From assembly GCF_004214895.1 (NCBI RefSeq), contig NZ_CP035952.1, positions 1,870,501 through 1,934,500 on the forward strand: a DNA stretch of 64,000 bases, read 5' to 3'. This document shows positions 33,547 to 42,400 of this stretch, piece after piece. Made by a program: the position numbers and the translations under genes. The stretch comes from Pseudomonas tructae. GTDB lineage: Bacteria > Pseudomonadota > Gammaproteobacteria > Pseudomonadales > Pseudomonadaceae. Within the stretch, counting starts at the first letter, position 1; the number at the start of each line of letters is the position of its first letter. Under the pieces are notes generated by a model. It saw only the letters and a program-made list of their open reading frames with translations. It ran no database searches and was not told the DNA's origin.

Positions 33547-34176
33547 GTGAGTCAGTTTTTCCAGATTCATGCGGAAAACCCGCAACCGCGCCTGATCAAA
33601 CAGGCCGTCGAGATCATTCGCAAGGGCGGTGTGGTGGTCTACCCCACAGACTCCTCCTACGCCATGGGTTGCCAGATCGGCGACAAGAACGCCGTTGAGC
33701 GGGTACGGCGCCTGCGTCAGCTGGACAAGAACCACAACTTCACCCTGATCTGCTGCGACCTGTCGCAGATGGGCCTGTTCGCCAAGATCGACACCGCCAC
33801 CTTCCGCCTGCTCAAGGCCCATGTGCCGGGGCCGTACACCTTCATCCTCAATGCCACCCGCGAAGTGCCACGCCTGCTGCTGCACGAAAAGCGCCGCACC
33901 ATCGGCCTGCGCGTACCGTCCAACCCGATCGTCCTGGCCTTGCTGGAGGAGTTGGGCGAGCCGCTGATGAGCGTCAGCCTGATCATGCCTGGCGACGACG
34001 AGCCGATGACAGACCCCTACGAGATCCGCCAGGCCCTGGAGCACCAGGTCGACCTGATCATCGATGGTGGCTTTGGCGACTTCAAGGCCTCGACCGTGAT
34101 CAGCCTGGCCGGCGACGAGCCGGAAGTGATCCGTGTGGGCTGTGGCGATCCTGATCTGTTCATGGCCAAAGCGTGA
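33547..34176 (+). CDS. yciO: YciO/Sua5-type L-threonylcarbamoyladenylate synthase family protein
   Basis: A protein of 209 residues from a GTG at 33547 preceded by AGGAAGAG. It has the YrdC/Sua5 fold with the nucleotide-binding stretch VVVYPTDSSYAMGCQIG, the KxR-type RLRQLDKNHNFTLIC, and PGPYTFIL. The YciO branch is related to the enzyme making threonylcarbamoyl-AMP for t6A in tRNA. Paralogue TsaC normally does the essential job, so its own role is less certain. Its stop overlaps the scpA start by four bases (GTGA). Confidence 0.9.
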   Translation: MSQFFQIHAENPQPRLIKQAVEIIRKGGVVVYPTDSSYAMGCQIGDKNAVERVRRLRQLDKNHNFTLICCDLSQMGLFAKIDTATFRLLKAHVPGPYTFILNATREVPRLLLHEKRRTIGLRVPSNPIVLALLEELGEPLMSVSLIMPGDDEPMTDPYEIRQALEHQVDLIIDGGFGDFKASTVISLAGDEPEVIRVGCGDPDLFMAKA

Positions 34177-35003
34177 GCCAGGCCAGCGCCCCCGAACCGC
34201 TCATCGACCCGCAAGCAGGCGCCCAGCAGGAGCTACCGCTGGTGCTGGTGTACGGCGAAGCCATGACCCAGATGCCGGTGGACTTGTACATTCCGCCGGA
34301 TGCTCTGGAAGTGTTTCTAGAGGCCTTTGAGGGGCCGCTGGACCTGCTGCTGTACCTGATTCGCAAGCAGAACGTCGACATTCTCGACATCCCGGTGGCG
34401 GAAATTACCCGCCAGTACATGGGCTATGTCGAGCTGATGAAAACCGTGCGCCTGGAACTGGCTGCCGAATATCTGGTGATGGCGGCAATGCTGGCCGAGA
34501 TCAAGTCACGGATGCTGCTGCCGCGTTCCGTCGAAATCGAGGAAGAGGAAGCTGATCCGCGCGCCGAGCTGATCCGCCGCCTGCAGGAGTATGAGCGCTT
34601 CAAGGCTGCCGCCGAAGGCATCGATGGCCTCAGCCGGGTTGGCCGCGAGGTGCTTGTGCCGCGCCTGGACGCCCCGCAGGCCAAGGTGCGCAAGTTGCTG
34701 CCGGAGGTCAGCCTGGAGGAGCTGTTGGTGTCGATGGCCGAAGTGCTGCGCCGCGGCGACCTGTTCGAAAGCCATCAGGTCAGTCGCGAAGCGTTGTCGA
34801 CCCGGGAGCGCATGAGTGATGTGCTCGAGCGCCTCAAGGGCGGCGGTTTCGTACCCTTCGTCGAACTGTTCACGGCCGAGGAAGGCAAGCTCGGTGTGGT
34901 GGTGACCTTCATGGCGATTCTCGAACTGGTCAAGGAATCCTTGATCGAATTGGTGCAAAATGAGCCTTTTGCCCCGATCCATGTCCGCGCCCGCGCCGAG
35001 TGA
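34173..35003 (+). CDS. scpA: segregation and condensation protein A
   Basis: Up to 276 residues from the GTG at 34173, which overlaps the yciO stop. The conserved part starts near FLEAFEGPLDLLLYLIRKQNVDI, and a later ATG at 34263 is an alternative. ScpA is the kleisin of the Smc-ScpAB complex: the N-terminal helical domain contacts the Smc neck, and the C-terminal winged helix (FVPFVELFTAEEGKLGVVVTFMAILEL) contacts the Smc head. A long acidic linker lies between. The complex organises and segregates the chromosome. scpB follows 15 bases later. Confidence 0.93.
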   Translation: MSQASAPEPLIDPQAGAQQELPLVLVYGEAMTQMPVDLYIPPDALEVFLEAFEGPLDLLLYLIRKQNVDILDIPVAEITRQYMGYVELMKTVRLELAAEYLVMAAMLAEIKSRMLLPRSVEIEEEEADPRAELIRRLQEYERFKAAAEGIDGLSRVGREVLVPRLDAPQAKVRKLLPEVSLEELLVSMAEVLRRGDLFESHQVSREALSTRERMSDVLERLKGGGFVPFVELFTAEEGKLGVVVTFMAILELVKESLIELVQNEPFAPIHVRARAE

Positions 35004-35018
35004 CAACTGAGCCAGCCC

Positions 35019-35798
35019 ATGAACCTGAATGAACCGCGCGACCTGGCGCCCCTGCTGGAGGCATTTTTGCTTGCCTCGGGTAAACCGCAATCCCTCGAGC
35101 GCCTGTACGAGCTGTTCGAGGAGGCCGAGCGTCCGGAACCTGCAGTGTTCAAAAAGGCCCTGGAAGTGTTGCGCAAATCCTGTAACGGCCGTGCCTTCGA
35201 ACTCAAGGAAGTGGCCTCGGGGTACCGCCTGCAGATTCGCGAGGACTACGCGCCCTGGGTGGGCCGCTTGTGGGAAGAGCGCCCGCAGCGCTATTCCAGG
35301 GCGTTGCTCGAGACCATGGCGCTGATTGCCTATCGCCAGCCCATCACCCGCGGTGAAATCGAAGACGTGCGCGGTGTGGCGGTCAACACCAACATCATCA
35401 AGACCCTGCTCGAACGCGAGTGGATTCGCATCGTCGGCTACCGCGAAGTGCCGGGCAAGCCAGCAATGTTCGCCACCACCAAGGCCTTTCTCGATCATTT
35501 CAACCTGAAAAACCTCGACGAGTTGCCGCCCCTGGCCGAGCTGCGTGAGATGGAGCCTGAGCCCGAACCTGTGCTGGAACTGGACGACGCACCGGTACCG
35601 GCGCACTTGCAGGCCTTGGCCGATGCCAGCGCCGAGCCACAGGCGCCTCAGGAAGAAACCAGCTTCCGCAGCTTGCTCACCGAGCTGGATGCCATGGAGG
35701 AAGGGCTCAAGACCGATTTCGACGACCTGGTCGACGAAACACAGGTCGACCTCGACGACGAGCCGTTGGCAATCGAGCCACAGTCGCCCCCTCAGTAA
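35019..35798 (+). CDS. scpB: segregation and condensation protein B
   Basis: A protein of 259 residues. Two winged helices occupy ~1-170: LLEAFLLASGKPQSLERL, then ALIAYRQPITRGEIEDVRGVAVNT and the GRKEVPGKP-like YREVPGKPAMFATT. A long acidic, Pro/Glu-rich tail (170-259), as in other pseudomonads, makes it longer than the ~190-residue Bacillus protein. ScpB dimers bind the ScpA linker in the Smc complex. Spacing to scpA is 15 bases, with only a weak ribosome site. Confidence 0.93.
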   Translation: MNLNEPRDLAPLLEAFLLASGKPQSLERLYELFEEAERPEPAVFKKALEVLRKSCNGRAFELKEVASGYRLQIREDYAPWVGRLWEERPQRYSRALLETMALIAYRQPITRGEIEDVRGVAVNTNIIKTLLEREWIRIVGYREVPGKPAMFATTKAFLDHFNLKNLDELPPLAELREMEPEPEPVLELDDAPVPAHLQALADASAEPQAPQEETSFRSLLTELDAMEEGLKTDFDDLVDETQVDLDDEPLAIEPQSPPQ

Positions 35799-35947
35799 CC
35801 CCGGCCTTTGGGCGGATTGACCGGCAAATTTTGCGATTTCGGCTAATCTGAGGTGCGTTCGCGCCGCGATCAGCGTAATATTTGCGACCCTTTTTGGCGC
35901 TTGTTCGCCATACCAGATTGTTCCAACTACACCGGGAGGTGCCCAGC

Positions 35948-37075
35948 ATGAGTGAAAAAGACCTGCAAGAAGCCCAGCCATTGCCGCCATCAGGCGAGAA
36001 ACTGCAAAAGGTTCTCGCGCGTATCGGCGTGGGTTCGCGCCGTGACGTCGAGGCCTGGATCGGCCAGGGCCGGATCAAGGTCAATGGCGTCAATGCCACC
36101 CTTGGCCAGCGCGTCGACCTGCACGATGCGATTTCGGTCGACGGCCGCGTGATCAAGCGTGAAGAAGCCGCTGAAACCGTGCGCCGGGTGATCATGTACA
36201 ACAAGCCCGACGGCGAGATCTGCACCCGTGACGACCCGGAAGGCCGTCCGACCGTGTTCGACCGTCTGCCACGGCCCAAAGAAGGCCGCTGGATCAACAT
36301 CGGCCGCCTGGACATCAACACCACTGGCCTGCTGATGTTCACCACCGACGGTGAGCTGGCCAACCGCCTGATGCACCCGTCCTATGAAATGGACCGTGAG
36401 TACGCCGTACGTGTGCGTGGTGAAGTCGACGAAGACATGATTGCCCGCCTCAAGGCCGGTGTCGTCCTCGAAGACGGCCCGGCGCGTTTCACCGACATCC
36501 AGGAAGCCCCTGGCGGTGAAGGCTTCAACCATTGGTACCACTGCGTGGTGATGGAAGGCCGTAACCGTGAAGTGCGCCGCCTTTGGGAGTCCCAGGGCCT
36601 GGTGGTCAGCCGCCTCAAGCGCGTGCGTTTCGGTCCGGTGTTCCTCAACTCCGACCTGCCGATGGGCCGCTGGCGCGAAATGAGCCAGCAGGAAGTCGAC
36701 ATTCTTGCTGCCGAAGTGGGCCTGACGCCAGTGGCCATGCCGACGCTGAACCACAAGAGCAAGGACAAGCTCGAGCGCCTGCAGCGCAAATCCACCCGTC
36801 CTCTGGGTCGTGGCGAGCGCGTGCGCACCCTGCGCCCGGCGCAGGATGCCGCTACTGGTGAGCGTCCTGCACGCCAGCCGCGTACTGAGGGCGAGCGTCC
36901 AGCCCGTCAGCCGCGCGGCGATGAGCGTCCAGCTCGCCAGCCACGTGGTGAAGCACCACGCAAGGACAGTGGTCGTGGCAAAAGCACCGTTGCCGAGCGT
37001 CCGAGCGATATGAACAAGCGAGGCAAGCCAGCGCCCAAGCGCCCTGGCAGCACGCGCAACAAGCCGCGCCCGTAA
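35948..37075 (+). CDS. rluB: 23S rRNA pseudouridine(2605) synthase RluB
   Basis: A protein of 375 residues from the ATG at 35948 (GGGAGG upstream). An N-terminal S4 domain (KLQKVLARIGVGSRRDVEAWI) leads into the RsuA/RluB-type catalytic domain with the catalytic Asp in GRLDINTTGLLMFTTDG and the signature EGRNREVRRLWESQGL. It modifies U2605 of 23S rRNA. The C-terminal ~90 residues are basic and repetitive, with three copies of RPARQPR, a disordered RNA-binding tail common in Pseudomonas. An intrinsic terminator follows. Confidence 0.94.
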   Translation: MSEKDLQEAQPLPPSGEKLQKVLARIGVGSRRDVEAWIGQGRIKVNGVNATLGQRVDLHDAISVDGRVIKREEAAETVRRVIMYNKPDGEICTRDDPEGRPTVFDRLPRPKEGRWINIGRLDINTTGLLMFTTDGELANRLMHPSYEMDREYAVRVRGEVDEDMIARLKAGVVLEDGPARFTDIQEAPGGEGFNHWYHCVVMEGRNREVRRLWESQGLVVSRLKRVRFGPVFLNSDLPMGRWREMSQQEVDILAAEVGLTPVAMPTLNHKSKDKLERLQRKSTRPLGRGERVRTLRPAQDAATGERPARQPRTEGERPARQPRGDERPARQPRGEAPRKDSGRGKSTVAERPSDMNKRGKPAPKRPGSTRNKPRP

Positions 37076-37096
37076 AGCGGCAAAGGGTCAAGAAGA

Positions 37097-37123
37097 AGCC
37101 AACCTTCGGGTTGGCTTTTTTTT
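37097..37123 (+). terminator. intrinsic terminator after rluB
   Basis: AGCCAACC-TTCG-GGTTGGCT with an eight-base stem and UUCG-type tetraloop, followed by eight T residues. It closes the scpA-scpB-rluB transcription unit 22 bases after the stop. Confidence 0.95.
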
Positions 37124-37183
37124 GCCAAAATTTCCTTGTCATACAAATACTTCCGTACACAGTGGAAAGTATTTGAACCGCTC

Positions 37184-37201
37184 CGTAAATAAATCGTTAC
37201 A
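37184..37201. promoter_or_regulatory. candidate PhhR/TyrR box upstream of aroP2
   Basis: CGTAAA-N6-GTTACA matches TGTAAA-N6-TTTACA at 10 of 12 defined positions. It lies in the 584-base gap before the aromatic amino acid permease gene, whose regulator PhhR is encoded 6.7 kb away. The rest of this gap is AT-rich around 37130-37260; besides this box it holds only a weak 56-codon ORF and an A-rich motif near the permease start. Confidence 0.5.
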
Positions 37202-37399
37202 AGTGTGAGCCAATTGACGGGTCCTTCCTGAAGTTTTTTTTCACTGTAAAAAAAAATTGCCGTAAAGCTCGGAGCAGAGCGCTCAAGCTGCCCCCAAGCG
37301 GCTTGTCCGCCAGGCCCGGGAGCGGTGTCATAGGCGCCATTGCTGCGTGCAAAGCCGGGCCGGAGAGCTAGGCATTCAATAAGAACAAATGGAGGCGCC

Positions 37400-37570
37400 A
37401 TGAACGCCAATTACCCCCCCAGGCTAGAAACCTTCCTCAGGACCGGTGCGTTTTGTCGTCAGACAGTCACGCAACGTGTTGACCCCTGCGCGTCTGTAGG
37501 GGTATACAATGCGCCGCGTTTTAACTGTGACCCCAATGCGTACCTCGCACTCTTGCTGACGCCCGGTTGA
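37400..37570 (+). CDS. possible 56-codon leader ORF upstream of aroP2
   Basis: An ATG at 37400 follows GGAGG by four bases and opens a 56-residue frame ending in a TGA at 37568-37570. The peptide (start MNANYPPRLETF) has no recognisable motif, signal peptide or membrane helix. It includes four Pro and three Phe/Tyr pairs and could be a leader peptide, a small protein or chance. SD spacing of four bases is short. It ends 137 bases before the permease start. Confidence 0.25.
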   Translation: MNANYPPRLETFLRTGAFCRQTVTQRVDPCASVGVYNAPRFNCDPNAYLALLLTPG

Positions 37571-37682
37571 TGCGTCGAGGGCCTTGCCCGCGATCACCGC
37601 CACTACGTCCAAGAACCTCAAGGTAACCACCTTGTTAATTCCGCTGCGCCACGAGCGCGGTGGGTCCGATTCCGTCACAGAT

Positions 37683-37690
37683 AAAAACAA
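37683..37690 (+). promoter_or_regulatory. Crc/Hfq-like A-rich motif at aroP2 ribosome-binding site
   Basis: AAAAACAA fits the AANAANAA pattern through which Hfq with Crc represses translation in pseudomonads. It lies directly next to the AGGTGA ribosome site of aroP2, where Hfq binding would block initiation. Motif and position only. Confidence 0.45.
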
Positions 37691-37707
37691 AGCAGGTGAC
37701 TTCGTTC

Positions 37708-39126
37708 ATGAGTGGACAAAACACACATTCAGGCGAGCTGAAACGCGGTCTGAAAAATCGCCACATCCAGTTGATCGCCCTGGGCGGCGCAATTGGTACC
37801 GGGCTGTTCCTGGGTTCGGCCGGGGTGATGAAGTCGGCGGGCCCGTCGATGATTCTGGGCTACGCGATCTGTGGCTTCATTGCCTTCATGATCATGCGCC
37901 AGCTCGGCGAGATGATCGTCGAAGAGCCGGTAGCCGGCTCTTTCAGTCACTTTGCACACAAATACTGGGGCGGTTTCGCCGGCTTCCTGTCGGGCTGGAA
38001 CTGCTGGATGCTGTACATCCTGGTCGGCATGTCGGAACTCACTGCAGTGGGCAAGTACGTGCATTACTGGTGGCCGGAGATCCCGACCTGGGCTTCGGCG
38101 GCAGCCTTCTTCATCCTGATCAACGCAATCAACCTGGCCAACGTCAAAGTGTTTGGCGAGGCTGAGTTCTGGTTCGCGATCATCAAGGTCCTGGCCATCG
38201 TCGGCATGATCGCCCTGGGCAGCTGGATGCTGGTCAGTGGCAGCGGCGGCCCGCAAGCCTCGGTGAGCAACCTGTGGGAACACGGTGGTTTCTTCCCCAA
38301 TGGCGTCAGTGGCCTGGTGATGGCTCTGGCGATCATCATGTTCTCCTTTGGTGGCCTGGAAATGCTCGGTTTCACTGCCGCTGAAGCCGACAAGCCGAAG
38401 ACCGTGATCCCCAAGGCGATCAATCAGGTCATCTACCGCATCCTGATTTTCTACATCGGCGCCTTGGTGGTACTGCTGTCGCTGACCCCGTGGGACAGTC
38501 TGGTCACCAGCCTGGATTCGGCCGGTGGCACCTATGGTGCGAGCCCGTTCGTCCAGGTGTTCTCGCTGCTCGGTAGCGACGTTGCCGCGCACATCCTCAA
38601 CTTCGTGGTACTGACCGCGGCGCTGTCGGTGTACAACAGCGGTACCTACTGCAACGCCCGCATGCTCCTGGGTATGGCCGAACAGGGTGATGCACCGGCT
38701 AGCCTGGCGAAGATCGACAAGCGCGGTGTACCGGTGCGTTCGATCCTGGCCTCGGCGGCGGTCACCCTGGTGGCGGTGTTGCTCAACTACTTCATGCCGC
38801 AGCACGCCCTGGAGCTGCTGATGTCGCTGGTGGTCGCTACCCTGGTGATCAACTGGGCGATGATCAGCTACTCGCACCTGAAGTTCCGCCAGCACCTGAA
38901 CAAGACCGGCCAGACCGCGCTGTTCAAGGCATTGTGGTACCCCTATGGCAACTACATCTGCCTGGCATTCGTGGTGCTGATCCTGGGCATCATGCTGCAG
39001 ATCCCGGGCATTCAGGTATCGGTCTATGCCATGCCGGTGTGGCTGGTGGTGATGTGGGGCTGCTATGCGCTCAAGACCAAGCGTGGCCCTCGCCCTGTAG
39101 ACGGTGCTACGACTGTGGCCAAGTAA
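37708..39126 (+). CDS. aroP2: aromatic amino acid permease (AroP2-like, APC family)
   Basis: A protein of 472 residues from the ATG at 37708 (AGGTGA upstream). Twelve hydrophobic segments; APC amino acid transporter motifs [14 protein letters not shown] near residue 23, [15 protein letters not shown], and the [16 protein letters not shown] block. Sequence and context point to the AroP branch, which imports Phe, Tyr and Trp with protons across the inner membrane. The phenylalanine catabolic genes and their activator are nearby, and a PhhR-like box sits upstream. ProY or another neutral amino acid carrier remains possible. Confidence 0.82.
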   Translation: MSGQNTHSGELKRGLKNRHIQLIALGGAIGTGLFLGSAGVMKSAGPSMILGYAICGFIAFMIMRQLGEMIVEEPVAGSFSHFAHKYWGGFAGFLSGWNCWMLYILVGMSELTAVGKYVHYWWPEIPTWASAAAFFILINAINLANVKVFGEAEFWFAIIKVLAIVGMIALGSWMLVSGSGGPQASVSNLWEHGGFFPNGVSGLVMALAIIMFSFGGLEMLGFTAAEADKPKTVIPKAINQVIYRILIFYIGALVVLLSLTPWDSLVTSLDSAGGTYGASPFVQVFSLLGSDVAAHILNFVVLTAALSVYNSGTYCNARMLLGMAEQGDAPASLAKIDKRGVPVRSILASAAVTLVAVLLNYFMPQHALELLMSLVVATLVINWAMISYSHLKFRQHLNKTGQTALFKALWYPYGNYICLAFVVLILGIMLQIPGIQVSVYAMPVWLVVMWGCYALKTKRGPRPVDGATTVAK

Positions 39127-39146
39127 GGCGTAACCCTTGTTGTTCA

Positions 39147-39176
39147 AGCCCGGCCATGTGCCGGGCTTTTTGTTTT
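39147..39176 (+). terminator. intrinsic terminator after aroP2
   Basis: AGCCCGGC-CATGT-GCCGGGCT, an eight-base stem followed by TTTTGTTTTT, begins 21 bases after the aroP2 stop. Confidence 0.92.
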
Positions 39177-39212
39177 TGCGTTATCCTCAGCGCCTTAACA
39201 GGCTTGTGGCCC

Positions 39213-39626
39213 ATGCTGATCATTTCCAGTTCCGTACAGATTCCCGACCATGAAATCGAGCTGACCGCCATCCGCGCCCAGGGTGCTGGCGGGCAGAATG
39301 TCAATAAGGTCTCCAGTGCCATGCACCTGCGCTTCGATTCGCAGGCCTCGTCCTTGCCTGCGTTCTACAAGGAACGGCTGCTGGCCTTGCGCGATGCGCG
39401 TATCACCCGTGACGGGGTGATCATCATCAAAGCCCAGCAATACCGGACTCAGGAGCAGAATCGCGCTGATGCCCTGGAGCGGTTGCGCGAGCTGATTCTT
39501 GCCGCGACCAAGGTCGAGAAGGCGCGGCGCCCGACTCGCCCGACCCTGGGTTCGAAAACCCGGCGCCTGGACACCAAGAGCAAGCGTGGGGCGGTCAAGG
39601 CCGGGCGTGGCAAAATCGATTACTGA
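39213..39626 (+). CDS. arfB: alternative ribosome-rescue factor ArfB (YaeJ)
   Basis: A protein of 137 residues, the usual ArfB length, from the ATG at 39213. The catalytic GGQ motif is at 26-28 in [15 protein letters not shown], as in class I release factors. The C-terminal tail is strongly basic (many Lys/Arg from KARRPTRP onward) and should enter the empty mRNA channel of stalled ribosomes. ArfB hydrolyses peptidyl-tRNA on ribosomes lacking a stop codon. Its last seven bases overlap the convergent MFS gene. Confidence 0.94.
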   Translation: MLIISSSVQIPDHEIELTAIRAQGAGGQNVNKVSSAMHLRFDSQASSLPAFYKERLLALRDARITRDGVIIIKAQQYRTQEQNRADALERLRELILAATKVEKARRPTRPTLGSKTRRLDTKSKRGAVKAGRGKIDY

Positions 39627-40819
39627 GGCAAGTGCCGTGGTGGATGCAGGCGGGCCTGGCGATACAGGTACAGGCTCAGGAGCAGGCCGCAGCATGAAGC
39701 GCCGGCGGCGAATACAAAGATCGAAGCAAAACCGAAGCCGGCGGCAATCGCCCCTGCCAGCGGCCCGGTGATACCCAGCGACAGATCGATGAACAGAGAG
39801 TAAGCGCCCACCGCGGCGCCGCGGTTGGAGGCTGACACCAGGTTGACTGCCTCGACTCCCAGTGCCGGAAACACCAGGGAAAACCCGAAGCCACTCAGCG
39901 CCGCACCGGCCAGGGCCAGCTCGGCGCTCGGTGCCTGCCAGAGCAGGAGCAGGCCGAGGGTTTCCACCGCCAGGCAGGCGATGGCTACCCGGTACCCGCC
40001 GATGCGATTGATCAGGTTGCCGAACAGCAGTCGCGCACCAATGAAACAGGCGCCGAACAGGCTCAGGCATAGCGCGGCGTTGTTCCAGCTATGGCTGGCG
40101 TAGTACAGGGTGATGAAGGTGGCGATGGTGCCAAAACCGATCGAACCCAGGGCCAGCCCTGCGCCATGGCCGAACACACGACCGAGCACATGCAGGAAGG
40201 GCAGGCGTTCGCCGCTCACAACGGGGGCAGCGGTTTTCGGCCACGCGAGGGCCAGGCCGAGCAGGCACAACAGCACAATACAGGCGCCCATGCTCCACAA
40301 GCCGAACCGCTGCACCAGCTCCACGCCCAAGGGGGCGCCGATGGCCAGTGCGCCATAACTGGCGATGCCGTTCCAGGAAATCACCTTGGCGGTATGTTGC
40401 GCACCCACTCGGCCGATGCCCCAGCCGATCGAGCCGGAACCGACCAGGCTTTCGGCGCTGCCTAGCACCAAGCGGCCGATCAGTAAGCTGATCAGGCTGA
40501 GCCAGGGAGCGTGCTGCCACCAGGCTGCCAGCAGCATGAATACACCGCTCAAACCGCAGCCGGCGAGGCCGTAGATTACCGCACGCTTGCTGCCGAGGTT
40601 GTCGATGATGCGGCTGGCATAGGGTCGGCTGAGCAGGGTGGCCAAATACTGCACGCTGATCACCAAGCCTGCGAGCACGACACCGAAGCCAAGGTCGTTA
40701 TGCACAAAACCGGGCAGCACGGCCAAAGGAATGCCGATGTTCAGGTAGCCAATGAAGGTAAACAGGACGATGGAAACGATTTGCTGGGTGACCGCAAGGG
40801 GGCGCGGTGAGTCAGGCAT
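39620..40819 (-). CDS. MFS transporter (YhhS/YfcJ-like)
   Basis: A protein of 399 residues with twelve hydrophobic segments and the MFS loop motif [21 protein letters not shown] after helix 2. The overall pattern, beginning [30 protein letters not shown], resembles the YhhS/YfcJ sugar-efflux-type subfamily. Substrate is unknown. It overlaps the 3' end of arfB by seven bases, tail to tail. Confidence 0.85.
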   Translation of the reverse strand: MPDSPRPLAVTQQIVSIVLFTFIGYLNIGIPLAVLPGFVHNDLGFGVVLAGLVISVQYLATLLSRPYASRIIDNLGSKRAVIYGLAGCGLSGVFMLLAAWWQHAPWLSLISLLIGRLVLGSAESLVGSGSIGWGIGRVGAQHTAKVISWNGIASYGALAIGAPLGVELVQRFGLWSMGACIVLLCLLGLALAWPKTAAPVVSGERLPFLHVLGRVFGHGAGLALGSIGFGTIATFITLYYASHSWNNAALCLSLFGACFIGARLLFGNLINRIGGYRVAIACLAVETLGLLLLWQAPSAELALAGAALSGFGFSLVFPALGVEAVNLVSASNRGAAVGAYSLFIDLSLGITGPLAGAIAAGFGFASIFVFAAGASCCGLLLSLYLYRQARLHPPRHLPQ

Positions 40820-40919
40820 ATGCGGGCTTTCGTAGAGGGGGAGTTCTTGACGGTGTGAAAACGTGTTGACGGGGTGGTCCCTGCATCAGCCGTTTTCACA
40901 CAGTCTGATCGTTGCGCGA

Positions 40920-41048
40920 TTATTCCTGGTCGGCGCTGGAGATTTCGTCGCCGTCGTGGTCAGCCTGGGCTGGTTCGGCGCTGTGAGTGGCAGAAGTCTG
41001 CTCTTCTGGGTTCAGGCTTGGGAAGGGAAGATTCGGGATTTCATGCAT
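40920..41048 (-). CDS. small acidic protein, 42 residues, unrecognised
   Basis: Within the 387-base gap between the MFS gene and phhC, the minus strand has an ATG at 41048 preceded by GAGGA at nine bases and a 42-codon frame ending in TAA. The peptide starts MHEIPNLPFPSLNPEEQ and ends DEISSADQE. It has Asp/Glu at about a quarter of positions, no Cys, Lys or Arg, and no membrane segment. It looks like a genuine small cytoplasmic protein rather than random sequence, but I recognise no family. Confidence 0.5.
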   Translation of the reverse strand: MHEIPNLPFPSLNPEEQTSATHSAEPAQADHDGDEISSADQE

Positions 41049-41164
41049 CTCGTCGTTCCTCGCAAGTTGTGTGGAAAGGCTGCGCATGGCGCGCATGGGC
41101 TTGTAAAAGCCTGTGCAGGATACAGGAGTCTGGATGACAGTATGAATTTTCCTGCTTAATGGCC

Positions 41165-41202
41165 ATCGCGGGGCGATGCGGCGCCCCGGCTTGCCCCGCG
41201 AT
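41165..41202. repeat. degenerate REP pair
   Basis: ATCGCGGGGC and GCTTGCCCCGCGAT face each other with a short GC-rich centre. It adjoins the stop codon of phhC. The rest of 40,820-41,206 holds the 42-codon gene; elsewhere in it I see nothing definite. Confidence 0.55.
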
Positions 41203-41206
41203 GCTT

Positions 41207-42400
41207 TTAGCGACAGACGTCAGCGATCGCCGCAGCCAGTGCCTCAAGGCGTGCCGCATCGGCGCCGGCGATGTTCGCCCGGCCGGTACCGACCATGTAC
41301 ACACTGTGCCGCACGCGTAGGTGCTTGACCTGTTCCGGCGACAAGCCGGTGTAGGAGAACATTCCACGTTGCTCGGCAATGTGCGCGAACCGCTCGCTCA
41401 GGCCGTGGGGTGCCAAGGCGTGCACCAGGCCCACCCGCAGCTCGGCAATGCGCTGGCGCATGGCATCGACTTCCTCGATCCACAGGCGCTTGAGGTCAGC
41501 GTCGCCGAGGATCTGCGCCACCACTGCCGCGCCATGGTCCGGTGGCGTCGACCACAGGTTGCGGGCCAGCAGGGCCAGCTGGCTGCGTACATCCACCAGC
41601 TTCTCGGCATCATGGCTGCACACCAGCAGAGCGCCGGTGCGGTCACGGTAGAGGCCGAAGTTCTTCGAGCAGGAACTGGTGATCAGCAGCTCGGGCAGTT
41701 CGGCGGCGAACAGCCGTACCGCCCAGGCGTCTTCTTCCAGGCCGTCGCCGAAACCCTGGTAGGCAAAGTCGATCAGCGGCAGCAGCTCGCGACGGCGTAC
41801 TACTTCCAGCACGGCGCGCCAGTCATCCTGGCTCAGGTCGAAGCCGGTCGGGTTGTGGCAGCAGGCGTGCAGCAGGACCACATCACCCTTGGGTGCCGCT
41901 TCCAGGGCCGCGAGCATGCCAGCGACGTTCAGGCGGTTGTCTGCGCCGACGTAGGGGTAGTGGCGCACATTCAGGCCGGCACCGGCAAAGATGGTTTCGT
42001 GGATCGGCCAGGTCGGGTCGCTGAGCCAGATACCGCGACCGGGCAGGCAATGGGCGATGAACTCCGCCGCCAGGCGCAGGGCCCCGGTACCGCCCGGGGT
42101 CTGGGTGGCACCGGCGCGCTTGTTGCTCAGCAGCGACGAATCGCTGCCCAGCACCAGTTCGCTGATCAGTCGGCCAAAGGCTGCATCGCCATGGCCGCCG
42201 ACGTAGCTCTTGCTAGTCTGCTGGTCGAGCAGGCGTTGCTCGGCCTGCTTGACCGCCGCGGGGATTGGCGTCAGGCCCTGGGCATCCTTGAACACGCCGA
42301 CACCGAGGTCGAACTTGTTCGGGTTGCTGTCTTTGGCATAGGCCTCCATCAGCCCGAGGATCGGATCGCCCGGGACGCGCTCGATGGCGCCGAAGTGCAT
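41207..42400 (-). CDS. phhC: aromatic amino acid aminotransferase PhhC/TyrB
   Basis: A protein of 397 residues from the ATG at 42400, whose first base overlaps the phhB stop (TAATG). Fold-type I, aspartate-aminotransferase family: NPTGFDLSQDDW, the PLP Lys in SSCSKNFGLYRDRTG, and the C-terminal GRANIAG substrate-carboxylate Arg. In pseudomonads PhhC transaminates tyrosine and phenylalanine to their keto acids with 2-oxoglutarate, the step after PhhA. Third gene of phhA-phhB-phhC, so tight coupling to phhB is expected. Confidence 0.92.
   Translation of the reverse strand: MHFGAIERVPGDPILGLMEAYAKDSNPNKFDLGVGVFKDAQGLTPIPAAVKQAEQRLLDQQTSKSYVGGHGDAAFGRLISELVLGSDSSLLSNKRAGATQTPGGTGALRLAAEFIAHCLPGRGIWLSDPTWPIHETIFAGAGLNVRHYPYVGADNRLNVAGMLAALEAAPKGDVVLLHACCHNPTGFDLSQDDWRAVLEVVRRRELLPLIDFAYQGFGDGLEEDAWAVRLFAAELPELLITSSCSKNFGLYRDRTGALLVCSHDAEKLVDVRSQLALLARNLWSTPPDHGAAVVAQILGDADLKRLWIEEVDAMRQRIAELRVGLVHALAPHGLSERFAHIAEQRGMFSYTGLSPEQVKHLRVRHSVYMVGTGRANIAGADAARLEALAAAIADVCR

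Noticed and set aside
35881..35947. TTTGCGACC upstream of rluB as an ArgR or other operator
   Set aside because: Only a partial similarity to TGTCGC, with wrong spacing to AA, and no arginine link for rluB.
40863..41159. Plus-strand 98-codon ORF in the MFS-phhC gap
   Set aside because: No ribosome site and no motif; the overlapping minus-strand 42-codon frame is better supported.
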